A stretch of 64,000 bases of DNA from Pseudomonas sp. Teo4 (GCF_034387475.1 NZ_JAXCIL010000001.1:930001-994000), one strand, 5' to 3'. Positions 8,324-17,474 are shown, counted from the first letter of the stretch. Numbers and translations are program-made. The notes: generated from the sequence alone by a model not told the origin.

Positions 8324-9832
8324 GTGGACAACAAGGTAAAAGCCTACCTGCAGGCCTACGGCATTTCCGAGGCCACCCAGCGTTTTCTCGCCAAGCCCCA
8401 GCGCATGTTCATTGGCGGGGCCTGGCTGGAGGCCAGTGACGGTGTCAGCGCCGAAGTCATCGAGCCTTCCACCGAGGCTGTGCTGACGCGCATCCCGATG
8501 GGCACCCGTGACGACCTCGACCGCGCCGTGCGTGCCGCCCGCGAGCAGTTCGATGGCGGCGCCTGGAGCCAGCTCAAGCCGCTGGAGCGTGAACGCCTGA
8601 TCCACCGCCTGGCCGACCTGATCGAAGCCAACGCCGATGAGCTGGCGCAGATCGAGTCCATCGACATGGGCAAGTCGGTCGCCCAGGCCCGTGCCGTCGA
8701 CATTCAAGGCACGGTCGATACGCTGCGCTACTTCGCCGGTTGGGCCAGCAAGATCCATGGCCGTACCGTCGAGCCTTCGCTGCCGGGCAACTACCTGGCC
8801 TATACCCGCAAGGAGGCGGTGGGCGTGGTGGGGGCCATCGTGCCCTGGAACTTCCCGCTGCAGACCATGGCCTGGAAACTGGGCGCGGCACTGGCGACCG
8901 GCTGCACTGTGGTGGTCAAGCCGGCGGAGCTGACGTCGCTGTCTGCCCTGCGTTTTGCCGAGCTGGTACAGGCGTCGGGCATTCCCGATGGCGTGATCAA
9001 CATCGTGACCGGGCGCGGCAGCGTGGTGGGCGAGGCGATGTCCAGCCACCCGGGCATCGACAAGCTGAGCTTCACCGGCTCAACGCCGGTAGGCTGTTCG
9101 GTGGGCAAGGCGTCGATGGACCAGATGAAGCGCCTGACCCTGGAGCTGGGCGGCAAGTCGCCGGTGATCGTGTTCGCCGATGCCGATATCGACGCCGCAG
9201 CCGAGGCGGTGGCCAATGGGGTGTTCTTCAACTCGGGGCAGGTGTGCGACGCCGGCACCCGGGCCTATGTCGAACGCAGCGTCTACCCGGCGTTCCTCGA
9301 AGCGTTGGCCCGCTACACCGCCACCTTGAAGATTGCCCCCGGCCTGGACCCGGACTGCTTCATCAGCCCCATGGTGTCGCGTCAACAACAGCAACGCGTG
9401 CTGGACTACATCGCCCTGGGCAAGGCTGAAGGGGCGCAGGTGTACTACGGTGGCGAGCCAGTCGAGGGCCCGGGCTTCTTCGTGCAGCCGACGATCTTCG
9501 CCAACTGCAGCAATGACATGCGCATCGTGCGCGAGGAAATCTTCGGCCCGGTGCTGGTGACCACGCCCTTCGACAGCCAGGAGCAGGCACTGGAACTGGC
9601 CAACGACTCGGACTTCGGCCTGGCGGCGGCGATCTACTCCAACGACCTGGGCAAGGTCCACGGGCTGATTCCGCGCCTGCGCGCCGGCACCGTTTACGTC
9701 AACGCCCACAGCACCCTGGACCCGTCCATGCCATTCGGTGGCTACAAGCAGTCTGGCTACGGCAAGGACATGGGCGCAGAACAACTGGAGTTCTTGCTGG
9801 AGACCAAGGCGGTCTGGATCACCTTGCCCTGA
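8324..9832 (+). CDS. NAD(P)-dependent aldehyde dehydrogenase
   Basis: This 502-residue aldehyde dehydrogenase has catalytic Cys308 (NSGQVCDAG), general base Glu274 (LELGGKS) and the nucleotide-binding stretch around PWNFPLQ (174-180). It oxidises an aldehyde to a carboxylic acid in the cytoplasm. The GTG start at 8324 has CGGAGA about eight bases upstream. It lies 15 bp behind the ureohydrolase, almost surely in the same transcript. In context it may make a guanidino acid from the aldehyde produced by the GMC enzyme, or oxidise an aminoaldehyde. It resembles the betaine/gamma-aminobutyraldehyde dehydrogenase group, but substrate is not assignable. Confidence 0.85.
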   Translation: MDNKVKAYLQAYGISEATQRFLAKPQRMFIGGAWLEASDGVSAEVIEPSTEAVLTRIPMGTRDDLDRAVRAAREQFDGGAWSQLKPLERERLIHRLADLIEANADELAQIESIDMGKSVAQARAVDIQGTVDTLRYFAGWASKIHGRTVEPSLPGNYLAYTRKEAVGVVGAIVPWNFPLQTMAWKLGAALATGCTVVVKPAELTSLSALRFAELVQASGIPDGVINIVTGRGSVVGEAMSSHPGIDKLSFTGSTPVGCSVGKASMDQMKRLTLELGGKSPVIVFADADIDAAAEAVANGVFFNSGQVCDAGTRAYVERSVYPAFLEALARYTATLKIAPGLDPDCFISPMVSRQQQQRVLDYIALGKAEGAQVYYGGEPVEGPGFFVQPTIFANCSNDMRIVREEIFGPVLVTTPFDSQEQALELANDSDFGLAAAIYSNDLGKVHGLIPRLRAGTVYVNAHSTLDPSMPFGGYKQSGYGKDMGAEQLEFLLETKAVWITLP

Positions 9833-9930
9833 GGTAACAGGGCCAGCCTGCGCCGCTGACGGTTGGCGAGCGGCGCAGGTTTATCGAATGCATCGAATTT
9901 CAAGAACAAGAACCTGTCGAGGTGATGCCG

Positions 9931-10110
9931 ATGAACAGCCAAGTGGATGTCGAGCGAGCGCAAGACCTGGAAAGGCGCCTGCGCGCCTATGAAGAACTGG
10001 AGGGCAGGGCGCATTGGCCTGGCGCCCTGGGCGTGGGCGACGTTGTCGCGTTGGCCCTGCTGGTGCTGGTGATGGTCGCCGGGGCGTATTGCCTGGGAGG
10101 CCAGCCATGA
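9931..10110 (+). CDS. Small single-pass membrane protein, possible permease partner
   Basis: This 59-residue protein has a charged N-terminal half (VERAQDLERRLRAYEELEGR) and one hydrophobic helix at about 37-55 (GDVVALALLVLVMVAGAY). An SD-like GAGGTG precedes the ATG at 9931; an in-frame GTG at 9922 is an alternative. Its stop codon overlaps the permease start as ATGA at 10107-10110, implying translational coupling. Small membrane proteins encoded directly before a transporter often serve as accessory subunits. That role is inference, and I know no named family for it. Confidence 0.65.
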   Translation: MNSQVDVERAQDLERRLRAYEELEGRAHWPGALGVGDVVALALLVLVMVAGAYCLGGQP

Positions 10111-11576
10111 GCGCCTCCAGAGAGCAGGAGTTTCGCCTGAGCGCGGAACGTGGCGACACCCCGTTGTTGCCCAATGAGCGGGTCTGGGGCTTCTGGGGCT
10201 TCGCCTATGCCAACTCGGCGCTGGCGGTGGCCACCTGGGTGTTTCTGATCGGCGGTGCCACCGCGCTGTTCGTCGGCCCCCTGCAAGGGATCGCGGCGAT
10301 CGTCATCGGCAACATCATCGGCGTGGTGCTGGCCGCCGCGTCCACCTGCCTGCCGTGCGGCAAGTACGGCGTCGAGCAGTTCACCTTCCTGCGCAGCATG
10401 TTCGGCCTCAACGGCAGCCGCTTGGTCTACTTCCTCTCGGTGGTGGTGCTGACCATGGGCTGGCTGGCGGTACTGGGGCTGATGTGCGGGCGCGCGCTGG
10501 ACAACCTGGAAACCCTGGTGCAACACAGCCAGCCGGACGGTGATGGCTGGCTGGTGACCGCCGGTGCCTTGCTGGCCATCGTGCTGGCAGCGTTGGTAGC
10601 CATGCGCGGGCCGGACATGATTCGTCGGCTGAGCGCGGTGATCGCCCCGAGCCTGATCCTGATCATGCTGGCGCTGATGTACTTCATTTCCCGGCGCTAC
10701 AGCCTGGACGAGCTGTTGGCCATGCCGCCACTGCAACCCCCGTTCGAGAACCCGCACGTCAACTTCATGATCGCGGTGGAAATCAACATTGCCGCAGGGT
10801 TCTCCTGGTGGCCCTACATCGGCAACCTGTCGCGCCTGTGCAGCAACCAGCGTACGGCGTTCTGGCCCAACCTGGTGGGGATCTTCGGCGCGGCCTCGCT
10901 GGGCGAGTCGGTCAGCCTGTTCGCCGCCACCACACTGGGCAGCAGCGACCCCACCGCCTGGATGCGTCTGGCCGGTGGCCTGGGGTTCGGCGTGGTGGCC
11001 CTGAGCTTCCTGGCGCTGGCCAACCTCACGGGCATGGTCAACATCCTCTACACCGCTGTCATCGGCCTGCGCCAGCTGGCCGGGGAGCGTCTGCGCAGCA
11101 TGGGCTGGGGGATACTGATCGCGCTGTTCTGCATCATCCCGGTGGTGATCGTGGTGTTCCTCCCGGGCATCTACGACGGCTTCTTCATCTTCCTGGTGTG
11201 GACCTCCGCGCTCAACAGCGCCCTGGCCGGCATCGGCATCGCCGATTACTTCTTCCTGCGCAAGCAGCGCCTGAACCTGCGCCACCTCTATGCCGAGCAA
11301 AGCGGCTCGCCGTTGCGCTTCTGCAAGGGCTTCAACCCCATCGCGCTGGTGGCGCTGGTGGCGGGCTTCGCGATCTACGTGGTGGTGTTCAACCCACAGA
11401 CCCTGGCCCATACCGACTTCTTCACCTTCGCCACGGCTTCGCTGCCGTCCTGCCTGCTGGCCGGGCTGGTGCACTACAGCCTGACCCGACTACTGGCGGC
11501 GCGCCTGGGTTGGGGTGGCTACCCAAAGGGCAATGAACGCAACCTCGCGGCCTCGGGCCTGCGTGTACAGGACTAG
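10107..11576 (+). CDS. NCS1/purine-cytosine-permease-type transporter
   Basis: This 489-residue inner-membrane protein has about twelve hydrophobic helices. The N-terminal pattern ([20 protein letters not shown]) and later [14 protein letters not shown] resemble the nucleobase-cation-symport-1 (CodB-like) family. Members import cytosine, purines, allantoin, hydantoins, thiamine or related compounds with H+ or Na+. GGGAGG precedes the ATG, which overlaps the upstream small gene by 4 bp. Its position between an aldehyde dehydrogenase and a GMC dehydrogenase, behind a ureohydrolase, suggests it imports the substrate of this cluster, probably a cationic or guanidino molecule. Confidence 0.8.
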   Translation: MSASREQEFRLSAERGDTPLLPNERVWGFWGFAYANSALAVATWVFLIGGATALFVGPLQGIAAIVIGNIIGVVLAAASTCLPCGKYGVEQFTFLRSMFGLNGSRLVYFLSVVVLTMGWLAVLGLMCGRALDNLETLVQHSQPDGDGWLVTAGALLAIVLAALVAMRGPDMIRRLSAVIAPSLILIMLALMYFISRRYSLDELLAMPPLQPPFENPHVNFMIAVEINIAAGFSWWPYIGNLSRLCSNQRTAFWPNLVGIFGAASLGESVSLFAATTLGSSDPTAWMRLAGGLGFGVVALSFLALANLTGMVNILYTAVIGLRQLAGERLRSMGWGILIALFCIIPVVIVVFLPGIYDGFFIFLVWTSALNSALAGIGIADYFFLRKQRLNLRHLYAEQSGSPLRFCKGFNPIALVALVAGFAIYVVVFNPQTLAHTDFFTFATASLPSCLLAGLVHYSLTRLLAARLGWGGYPKGNERNLAASGLRVQD

Positions 11577-11580
11577 AACC

Positions 11581-13266
11581 ATGAACAAGCGATACGACTA
11601 CATCATCATCGGCGCAGGCTCTGCCGGCTGCGTCCTGGCCAACCGCCTGACCGAAGACGCCGGCACCTCGGTGCTGGTCCTGGAGTTCGGCGGCAGCGAC
11701 CGCAGTGTGATCATCCAGATGCCCAGTGCGTTCTCCTTGCCGATGAACACCAAGAAGTACAACTGGCACTACGAGACCGTGGCTGAGCCGCACCTGGACG
11801 GCCGACGCCTGCACTGCCCTCGGGGCAAGGTGCTGGGTGGCTCGTCGTCGATCAATGGCCTGGTGTACATCCGTGGCCATGCCTGCGACTTCGATGAGTG
11901 GGAAAGCCTGGGCGCGAAAAACTGGAGCTACCGCAATTGCCTGCCGTACTTCAAGCGTGCCGAGAACTACAAGTTCGGTGGCGATGACTACCGGGGTGGC
12001 GCAGGGCCGCTGTCGACCAACAATGGCAACAACATGCAGAACCCGTTGTACGGTGCCTGGGTGCAAGCCGGGGCCGAGGCTGGCTATATCAAGACCGACG
12101 ACTGCAACGGTTACATGCAGGAAGGTTTCGGGGCCATGCACATGACGGTCAAGGATGGCGTGCGCTGGTCCACCGCCAATGCCTACCTGCGCCCGGCCAT
12201 GAGCCGGCCCAACCTGACGGTGGTCACCCACGCCATGACCCGGCGCATCCTGCTCGATGGCAAGCGCGCGGTAGGTGTGGAGTACGACGAGGGCGGCCAG
12301 ACCCACAAGGTCTACTGCAACCGCGAGGTGCTGGTTTCGTCCGGACCGATCGGCTCGCCGCACCTGCTGCAGCGCTCGGGCATCGGCCCCGAGGCGGTGC
12401 TCAAGCAGGCGGGTATCGAAGTGCGTCACCACCTGCCGGGGGTGGGTGAAAACCTTCAGGACCATTCGGAAATCTACATCCAGTACGCCTGCAAGGAACC
12501 GGTGACCCTGAACGGCAAGATGGGCCTGCTGGGCAAGGCGATGATCGGCCTGCGCTGGCTGCTGTTCAAGGATGGCCTGGGCGCCAGCAACCACTTCGAG
12601 GCCGGTGGCTTCATCCGCTCGTCCAAGGGGCTGCGTTGGCCGGACATCCAGTTCCACTTCCTGCCGGCAGCCATGCGCTACGACGGCGATAAACCGTTCA
12701 AGGGCCACGGCTTCATGGTGCTCACCGGGCCGAACAAGCCCAAGAGCCGAGGCCATGTGCGGGCGCTGTCGGCCGACCCGTACCAGCATCCGCAAATCCG
12801 CTTCAACTACCTGGAGAGCGAAGAGGACCGCGAGGGCTTCCGCCGCTGTGTGCGGCTGACCCGCGAAATCATCGCCCAGCCGGCCATGGACCGTTTCCGT
12901 GGCGAGGAGCTGGCGCCTGGGCCGCAGGTACAGACCGACGAGCAGATCGACGCCTTCGTGCGCGCCAACATGGAAAGCACCATGCACCCCTGTGGCTCTT
13001 GCCGCATGGGCGAGGACGACATGGCGGTGGTCGATTCGGCGCTGCGTGTGCGTGGTCTGCAGGGGCTGCGGGTGATCGACTCCTCGGTGTTCCCGAGCGA
13101 GCCCAACGGCAACCTCAACGCGCCGACCATCATGCTGGCCGAGCGCGCCGCCGACCTGGTGCGCGGGCGCGAGCCGCTGGCGCCGCTCGATGTGCCGGTG
13201 GGGCTGGTAGGGGGATGGGAGGAAGATCAGCGCAGCCGCGCGCCGGTGCGCAAGGTAGGCGCCTGA
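11581..13266 (+). CDS. GMC-family FAD alcohol dehydrogenase (choline dehydrogenase-like)
   Basis: This 561-residue flavoprotein has the N-terminal FAD motif GAGSAG (11-16), the GMC signature region [13 protein letters not shown] and a C-terminal catalytic pair of probable His469 (MHPCGSC) and Asn513 (NGNLNAP). The family oxidises primary alcohols to aldehydes and is related to choline dehydrogenase BetA. The ATG at 11581 is five bases after the permease stop, so it is the last gene of the cluster. It lacks betI/betB neighbours, so I do not call it betA. With the aldehyde dehydrogenase it would convert an alcohol to an acid; the ureohydrolase would then remove urea. Confidence 0.85.
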   Translation: MNKRYDYIIIGAGSAGCVLANRLTEDAGTSVLVLEFGGSDRSVIIQMPSAFSLPMNTKKYNWHYETVAEPHLDGRRLHCPRGKVLGGSSSINGLVYIRGHACDFDEWESLGAKNWSYRNCLPYFKRAENYKFGGDDYRGGAGPLSTNNGNNMQNPLYGAWVQAGAEAGYIKTDDCNGYMQEGFGAMHMTVKDGVRWSTANAYLRPAMSRPNLTVVTHAMTRRILLDGKRAVGVEYDEGGQTHKVYCNREVLVSSGPIGSPHLLQRSGIGPEAVLKQAGIEVRHHLPGVGENLQDHSEIYIQYACKEPVTLNGKMGLLGKAMIGLRWLLFKDGLGASNHFEAGGFIRSSKGLRWPDIQFHFLPAAMRYDGDKPFKGHGFMVLTGPNKPKSRGHVRALSADPYQHPQIRFNYLESEEDREGFRRCVRLTREIIAQPAMDRFRGEELAPGPQVQTDEQIDAFVRANMESTMHPCGSCRMGEDDMAVVDSALRVRGLQGLRVIDSSVFPSEPNGNLNAPTIMLAERAADLVRGREPLAPLDVPVGLVGGWEEDQRSRAPVRKVGA

Positions 13267-13322
13267 TGTAGGGTAAGCCCGCTCTAATAGAACTGCACAT
13301 CACGTGTTGATATAGCAGAGCC

Positions 13323-13480
13323 CTGTGGGAGCGGGTTTACCCGCGAAGCGTGCGACGCGGTGCATGGCACCGGCTTCGCCGGTGTTCGCCGGCAAGCCGG
13401 CTCCCACAGGTACCGCGACGCTCTTGCGATCACCGCGTTACCTGTAGGAGGCGGCTTGCCGGCGATGAGGCCGGTACAGG
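13323..13480. repeat. REP cluster (three copies)
   Basis: Copies lie near 13323-13348 (core GCGGGTTTACCCGCG), 13385-13410 and 13441-13480 (core CCGGCAAGCCGG or its inverse), with flanking TGTGGGAGC or CTGTAGGAG. They lie downstream of the GMC gene. Confidence 0.85.
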
Positions 13481-13507
13481 CAACACTAGTCAGGGAGGGC
13501 ACATGAA

Positions 13508-13525
13508 TGGACCGAATACGCTCCA
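13508..13525. promoter_or_regulatory. GcsR-like site 1 upstream of cycA
   Basis: TGGACCG-AATA-CGCTCCA has the 7-4-7 inverted-repeat form known for P. aeruginosa GcsR sites (TGTAACG-N4-CGTTCCG). Its right half is identical to sites found before gcvH. Confidence 0.7.
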
Positions 13526-13526
13526 A

Positions 13527-13544
13527 TGGAGCGATTTCGCTACA
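13527..13544. promoter_or_regulatory. GcsR-like site 2 upstream of cycA
   Basis: TGGAGCG-ATTT-CGCTACA is centred exactly 19 bp after site 1. The same 19-bp spacing recurs before gcvH. Confidence 0.7.
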
Positions 13545-13608
13545 GGTTAGCCAAGCGCAACGTTCACGACGCTCAGGCCTAAGGAACAGCCTGATTGGCC
13601 CTCATATC

Positions 13609-13626
13609 TGGAGCGACTTCCTTACA
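13609..13626. promoter_or_regulatory. GcsR-like site 3 upstream of cycA (degenerate right half)
   Basis: TGGAGCG-ACTT-CCTTACA has a perfect left half and a weaker right half. It is centred 82 bp after site 2 and about 63 bp before the -24 element. Confidence 0.55.
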
Positions 13627-13677
13627 GCAAAAATAAACATCGTTCGATAAAACACCGGTATTTACGGTGTTTCACCC

Positions 13678-13694
13678 TTGGCATAGTCCTTGCT
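13678..13694 (+). promoter_or_regulatory. Sigma-54 promoter of cycA
   Basis: TTGGCATAGTCCTTGCT matches the -24/-12 consensus TGGCAC-N5-TTGCW. The GG (13680-13681) and GC (13692-13693) are separated by ten bases as required. The ATG of cycA follows about 100 bp downstream. Confidence 0.85.
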
Positions 13695-13795
13695 CTTTCC
13701 CTTGCGTTCGGCCGGGTTCTGGAAGTTGTTTGCCCGGTTCAAGTCGTTGAACTTGTGACGTTATAAAAACAATTAAACCAGCAAGGTAAAAGACA

Positions 13796-15220
13796 ATGAA
13801 TAACTTGCCCCATGGTCACCGTCCGCCTGATGGTGAAGCGCACGAACTCAAACGCAACCTGTCCAACCGCCATATTCAGTTGATCGCCATCGGTGGCGCC
13901 ATCGGAACCGGCCTGTTCATGGGCTCTGGCAAGACCATCAGCCTGGCGGGTCCTTCGATCATCTTCGTCTACATGATCATCGGCTTCATGCTGTTCTTCG
14001 TCATGCGGGCCATGGGCGAATTATTGCTGTCCAACTTGAAGTACAAATCGTTCATCGATTTTTCCGCCGACCTGCTGGGGCCATGGGCCGGCTTCTTTAC
14101 CGGCTGGACTTACTGGTTCTGCTGGATTGTCACCGGTATTGCCGACGTTATTGCCATTTCCGCCTATTCGCAGTTCTGGTTCCCGGACATTCCTCTATGG
14201 ATGCCGGCGTTGGCGTGCGTTGGCCTGTTGCTCACGCTCAACCTGATGACGGTCAAGATGTTCGGTGAAATGGAGTTCTGGTTCGCCATGATCAAGATCG
14301 TCGCCATTTGCGCCCTGGTCTGCACTGGGTTGTACATGGTGGCTGCGGCCTATCAGTCGCCGGCAGGGCAGGTGGCGTCGCTGGCCAACCTGTGGAATGA
14401 CGGCGGGATGTTCCCCCACGGCGCCATGGGGTTCTTCGCCGGCTTCCAGATTGCAGTGTTCGCCTTCGTCGGCATCGAACTGGTGGGCACCACTGCCGCC
14501 GAAACCAAGAACCCTGAACGTAACCTGCCACGGGCGATCAACTCGATTCCGGTGCGCATCATCGTCTTCTACGTGCTCGCGCTGGTCGCCATCATGGCCG
14601 TTACACCCTGGCGCGAGGTCGTGGCCAACAAGAGCCCCTTCGTCGAACTGTTCGTCCTGGCCGGCCTGCCAGCAGCGGCAGGGGTCATCAACTTCGTGGT
14701 GCTCACTTCGGCCATGTCGTCGGCCAACAGCGGCGTGTTTTCGACCAGCCGCATGCTCTACGGTCTGGCGATGGATGGCGATGCACCGGGCAAGTTCGGC
14801 GCGCTGTCCAGCCGTGCCGTGCCGTCCAATGGCCTGATCTTTTCCTGTGTGTGCCTGACGGGTGGGGCGCTGGTCATCTACCTGGTGCCAAACATGCTCG
14901 ATGCCTTCACCCTGATCACCACGGTATCGGCACTGCTGTTCATGTTCGTCTGGTCGATCATCCTGCTGTCGTACCTGGCGTACCGCAAGCAGCGTGATCA
15001 ACTGCATCGTGCGTCGAAGTACAAGATGCCGGGCGGTACGGTCATGTGCTGGGCATGCCTGGCGTTCTTCGCCTTCCTTCTGGGGTTGCTGGCCCTGGAA
15101 GCCGACACCCGCACTGCGCTGTACCTGGTGCCGGTCTGGTTTGCGGTGTTGGGCCTGGCCTACCGTTCGATCCGTCAGAAGAAACAGGAGACCGTGCAGT
15201 TGTCGTTCGACGCCGATTGA
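13796..15220 (+). CDS. cycA: D-serine/D-alanine/glycine permease (CycA type)
   Basis: This 474-residue amino-acid permease of the APC superfamily has about twelve membrane helices and the helix-1 motif GGAIGTGLF (33-41). The sequence, including LSNRHIQLIAIGGAIGTGL and FSADLLGPWAGFFTGWTYW, is that of CycA, which imports glycine, D-alanine and D-serine by proton symport. SD AAGGT precedes the ATG. It sits next to gcsR and upstream of the glycine-cleavage operon. It has its own sigma-54 promoter and three GcsR-like sites, so uptake and cleavage of glycine are probably induced together. Substrate range beyond glycine is inferred from the family. Confidence 0.88.
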   Translation: MNNLPHGHRPPDGEAHELKRNLSNRHIQLIAIGGAIGTGLFMGSGKTISLAGPSIIFVYMIIGFMLFFVMRAMGELLLSNLKYKSFIDFSADLLGPWAGFFTGWTYWFCWIVTGIADVIAISAYSQFWFPDIPLWMPALACVGLLLTLNLMTVKMFGEMEFWFAMIKIVAICALVCTGLYMVAAAYQSPAGQVASLANLWNDGGMFPHGAMGFFAGFQIAVFAFVGIELVGTTAAETKNPERNLPRAINSIPVRIIVFYVLALVAIMAVTPWREVVANKSPFVELFVLAGLPAAAGVINFVVLTSAMSSANSGVFSTSRMLYGLAMDGDAPGKFGALSSRAVPSNGLIFSCVCLTGGALVIYLVPNMLDAFTLITTVSALLFMFVWSIILLSYLAYRKQRDQLHRASKYKMPGGTVMCWACLAFFAFLLGLLALEADTRTALYLVPVWFAVLGLAYRSIRQKKQETVQLSFDAD

Positions 15221-15244
15221 TCGGCACATTCATGTGTTGCCCAA

Positions 15245-15284
15245 GGGGGACGGTGCAGGCGCGCTGTCCCCCTGTCGTCTTTTT
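15245..15284 (+). terminator. Probable imperfect terminator between cycA and gcsR
   Basis: GGGGGAC (15245-15251) pairs with GTCCCCC (15266-15272) across a 14-base loop. A T5 run sits at 15280-15284, seven bases beyond the stem. The displaced T-run suggests partial termination, which could let some cycA transcripts continue into gcsR. Confidence 0.5.
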
Positions 15285-15302
15285 GCCAAGCAGGGAATTT
15301 TG

Positions 15303-16835
15303 ATGAGAATCCACGTCACCTTTGTCGACCGTGTCGGCATCACTCAGGAAATCCTGGCGCTGCTTGGGGCGCGCAACCTCAACCTGGACGCGGTGGAAAT
15401 GATTCCGCCGAACGTCTACATCGATGCTCCGACGCTGTCTCCAGTGGTGCTGGATGAGCTCTACGCAGCGCTGCTGCGGGTGGTGGGTGTGCAGGAGGTG
15501 GCACTGGTCGACTTCCTGCCCGGCCACCGCCGACGCCTGCAGTTGGAGGCCTTGCTGGCGGCGATGAGCGACCCGGTGCTGGCGGTGGACCCCAGCGGCC
15601 ATGTGCTGCTGGCCAATCCGACCCTGGTCAGCCTGGTAGGGCGCGAGCCTGCGGGTGAGCCGTTGTCGCGGTTGTTTGCCGAGCCGGACCTGGCACAGAC
15701 CCTGCTCGACAAAGGCTTTCGCCTGCCCATGTGTGAGGTGAGCTTCCAGGAGCAGTCGTTGCTGCTGGAGGCTACGCCCATCAGCGGTGGCGCCGATGGC
15801 CTGGTGGGCGGCTTGCTGACCTTGTACCCGCCCAGCCGCATCGGCGAGCGCCTGGCCTCGCTGCTGCATGACAATGCCGAAGGGCTAGGGGCATTGCTGG
15901 GCGAGTCGGCGGTTCTCAAGGCGTTCAAGGCACGCCTGCACAAGGTGGCGAGCCTGGAGGCGCCGCTGCTGATCCAGGGCGAGACTGGCACCGGCAAGGA
16001 GCTGGTGGCCCGCGCCTGCCATGGGCTCAGTGCCCGGCGCGATGCTTCGTTCCTGGCGCTGAACTGCGCGGCGTTACCCGAGAGCCTGGCCGAGAGCGAG
16101 CTGTTCGGCTACGCCGCTGGCGCCTTTACCGGCGCCCAGCGCGGCGGCAAGCCGGGGCTGCTGGAATTGGCCGATGGCGGTACGGTGTTTCTCGATGAAG
16201 TGGGCGAGATGTCGCCTTACCTGCAGGCCAAGCTGCTGCGCTTTCTCAATGACGGCAGTTTCCGCCGGGTCGGCGGCGGCAGCGAGGTGCGGGTGAATGT
16301 GCGGGTGGTCTGCGCCACCCACCGCAACCTGGAAAACATGGTGATCGACGGCAGCTTCCGCGAAGACCTTTACTACCGCCTCAACGTGTTGAACCTGAAG
16401 GTGCCACCGCTGCGCGAGCGCGGCAAGGACATTCTGCTGCTGGCCGAGCACTTCCTGCGCCAGGCCTGTGCCCAGATACAGCGCTCGCCGTGCCGGCTGG
16501 CGCTGGCCACCCATCCGCTGCTGCTGGGCAATCGCTGGTCGGGCAACGTGCGCCAGTTGCAGAACGTGATCTTCCGCGCCGCAGCCATCAGTGAAGGGGA
16601 GGTGATCGACTGCGACGACCTGGAGTTGGCCGGCACGGCGTTGAACAGCCAGCAACCCGACGGGCTGGAAATCGTCAGCCTCGAAGCGGCCGTGCAGGCG
16701 TTCGAAAAATCCCTGCTGGAAAAACTGTACGAGAGCTACCCCTCGACCCGGCAGCTGGCCGTGCGTCTGCAGACGTCCCACACGGCTATCGGCCAGCGTC
16801 TGCGCAAGTACGGCATCGCCAGTCGAGTCTCGTAG
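15303..16835 (+). CDS. gcsR: TyrR-like sigma-54 enhancer-binding activator of glycine cleavage
   Basis: This 510-residue regulator starts at an ATG behind CAGGGAA. An ACT-like domain (1-72) and a PAS-like domain (about 75-190) are followed by an AAA+ sigma-54-interaction domain. That domain has Walker A GETGTGKE (226-233), the sigma-54 loop GAFTGA (273-278) and Walker B VFLDEVGE (295-302). A TyrR-type helix-turn-helix closes the protein ([23 protein letters not shown]). The domain order and position before gcvH-gcvP-glyA-gcvT match P. aeruginosa GcsR, which activates that operon in response to glycine. The intact GAFTGA loop and Walker motifs mean it should activate rather than only repress. 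It lies 82 bp after cycA on the same strand. Confidence 0.9.
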   Translation: MRIHVTFVDRVGITQEILALLGARNLNLDAVEMIPPNVYIDAPTLSPVVLDELYAALLRVVGVQEVALVDFLPGHRRRLQLEALLAAMSDPVLAVDPSGHVLLANPTLVSLVGREPAGEPLSRLFAEPDLAQTLLDKGFRLPMCEVSFQEQSLLLEATPISGGADGLVGGLLTLYPPSRIGERLASLLHDNAEGLGALLGESAVLKAFKARLHKVASLEAPLLIQGETGTGKELVARACHGLSARRDASFLALNCAALPESLAESELFGYAAGAFTGAQRGGKPGLLELADGGTVFLDEVGEMSPYLQAKLLRFLNDGSFRRVGGGSEVRVNVRVVCATHRNLENMVIDGSFREDLYYRLNVLNLKVPPLRERGKDILLLAEHFLRQACAQIQRSPCRLALATHPLLLGNRWSGNVRQLQNVIFRAAAISEGEVIDCDDLELAGTALNSQQPDGLEIVSLEAAVQAFEKSLLEKLYESYPSTRQLAVRLQTSHTAIGQRLRKYGIASRVS

Positions 16836-16841
16836 CCGGCC

Positions 16842-16859
16842 TGGTTCGAATACGCTCCA
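16842..16859. promoter_or_regulatory. GcsR-like site 1 upstream of gcvH
   Basis: TGGTTCG-AATA-CGCTCCA has the 7-4-7 layout. Its right half is identical to cycA site 1. It begins seven bases after the gcsR stop codon. Confidence 0.7.
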
Positions 16860-16860
16860 C

Positions 16861-16878
16861 TGGAGTGATTGTGCTCCA
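16861..16878. promoter_or_regulatory. GcsR-like site 2 upstream of gcvH
   Basis: TGGAGTG-ATTG-TGCTCCA is an inverted repeat centred 19 bp after site 1, the same spacing as at cycA. Confidence 0.7.
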
Positions 16879-16941
16879 CCTGGCCGTGGGCCGCGTGCCC
16901 AGTGGCTGGCCCCGTCGGCAGTGTTGGCCAGGTTCGAGCAG

Positions 16942-16959
16942 TGGAGCGAATACGCTCCG
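16942..16959. promoter_or_regulatory. GcsR-like site 3 upstream of gcvH
   Basis: TGGAGCG-AATA-CGCTCCG is the best match to the motif. It is centred 81 bp after site 2 and about 77 bp before the -24 GG of the sigma-54 promoter. Confidence 0.75.
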
Positions 16960-17024
16960 CTACAACGACCTCCAATTAGCTGCCTTTTATTCGTAACCTA
17001 TTGATAAATATAAATAAAAACATA

Positions 17025-17041
17025 TTGGCATTGCTCTTGCT
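17025..17041 (+). promoter_or_regulatory. Sigma-54 promoter of the gcvH operon
   Basis: TTGGCATTGCTCTTGCT fits the -24/-12 consensus, with GG (17027-17028) and GC (17039-17040) ten bases apart. The AT-rich stretch 16985-17024 between site 3 and the promoter could bend, for example with IHF; that part is inference. Confidence 0.88.
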
Positions 17042-17096
17042 CTTGTCTATGTCAGCCCCGCTCAGGGGCCCATCCGAAAACAAGAGAGGAAATTCC

Positions 17097-17474
17097 ATGA
17101 GCACTCTGCGTTTTACTCCCGAACACGAATGGCTGCGTCTGGAAGCGAGTGGCGAGCTGACCGTTGGTATCACCAGCTATGCCCAGGAAGCCCTGGGTGA
17201 TGTGGTGTTCGTGCAGCTGCCGGAGCCGGGCGAGTACGGGGAGGGCAATGAGGTCGCAGTGCTCGAATCGGTCAAGGCCGCCAGCAACATCACCATGCCT
17301 TTGAACGGCACCGTGGTGGCCGTCAATCAGGCCCTGGCCGACGACCCTGAACTGGTCAACGCTTCGCCCATGCAGGACGGCTGGTTCTTCCGAATTCAGG
17401 TGAGCAACCCCGCCGATCTCGACACGCTGATGGACCAGGACGGCTACGACCGCTTCCTGGCCGACAACGCCTGA
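17097..17474 (+). CDS. gcvH: Glycine cleavage system H protein
   Basis: This 125-residue protein carries the lipoyl domain that shuttles the aminomethyl group between P, T and L proteins. The lipoylated residue is Lys60 in [18 protein letters not shown] precedes the ATG at 17097; a longer open frame upstream overlaps the promoter and is rejected. It is the first gene of gcvH-gcvP-glyA-gcvT-lipA, driven by the sigma-54 promoter at 17025. Length is normal for GcvH. Confidence 0.95.
   Translation: MSTLRFTPEHEWLRLEASGELTVGITSYAQEALGDVVFVQLPEPGEYGEGNEVAVLESVKAASNITMPLNGTVVAVNQALADDPELVNASPMQDGWFFRIQVSNPADLDTLMDQDGYDRFLADNA

Larger units (their letters stand above)
13267..13795. other. Intergenic region: REP cluster plus cycA control region
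   Basis: These 529 bp contain three REP copies (13323-13480), three GcsR-like 18-bp sites (13508-13626) and a sigma-54 promoter (13678-13694), all listed separately. No credible gene lies here; the short open frames cross the REP palindromes. Confidence 0.7.

Noticed and set aside
7157..9049. 630-codon minus-strand frame opposite the ureohydrolase and aldehyde dehydrogenase
   Set aside because: It spans two real genes and their gap, has a His/Arg/Gly-rich shadow composition and no SD.
11581..13266. Calling the GMC gene betA
   Set aside because: The sequence is choline-dehydrogenase-like, but no betI, betB or choline transporter is adjacent. Context points to another alcohol.
13323..13480. 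Repeated palindromes that might suggest a CRISPR array
   Set aside because: Copies alternate in orientation, spacing is irregular and the same cores recur across the window. This is the REP pattern, and no cas gene is present.
16836..17096. Possible glycine riboswitch before gcvH
   Set aside because: The region is filled by three protein-binding dyads and a sigma-54 promoter. The transcript leader after the promoter is too short (about 45 bases) for a glycine riboswitch.
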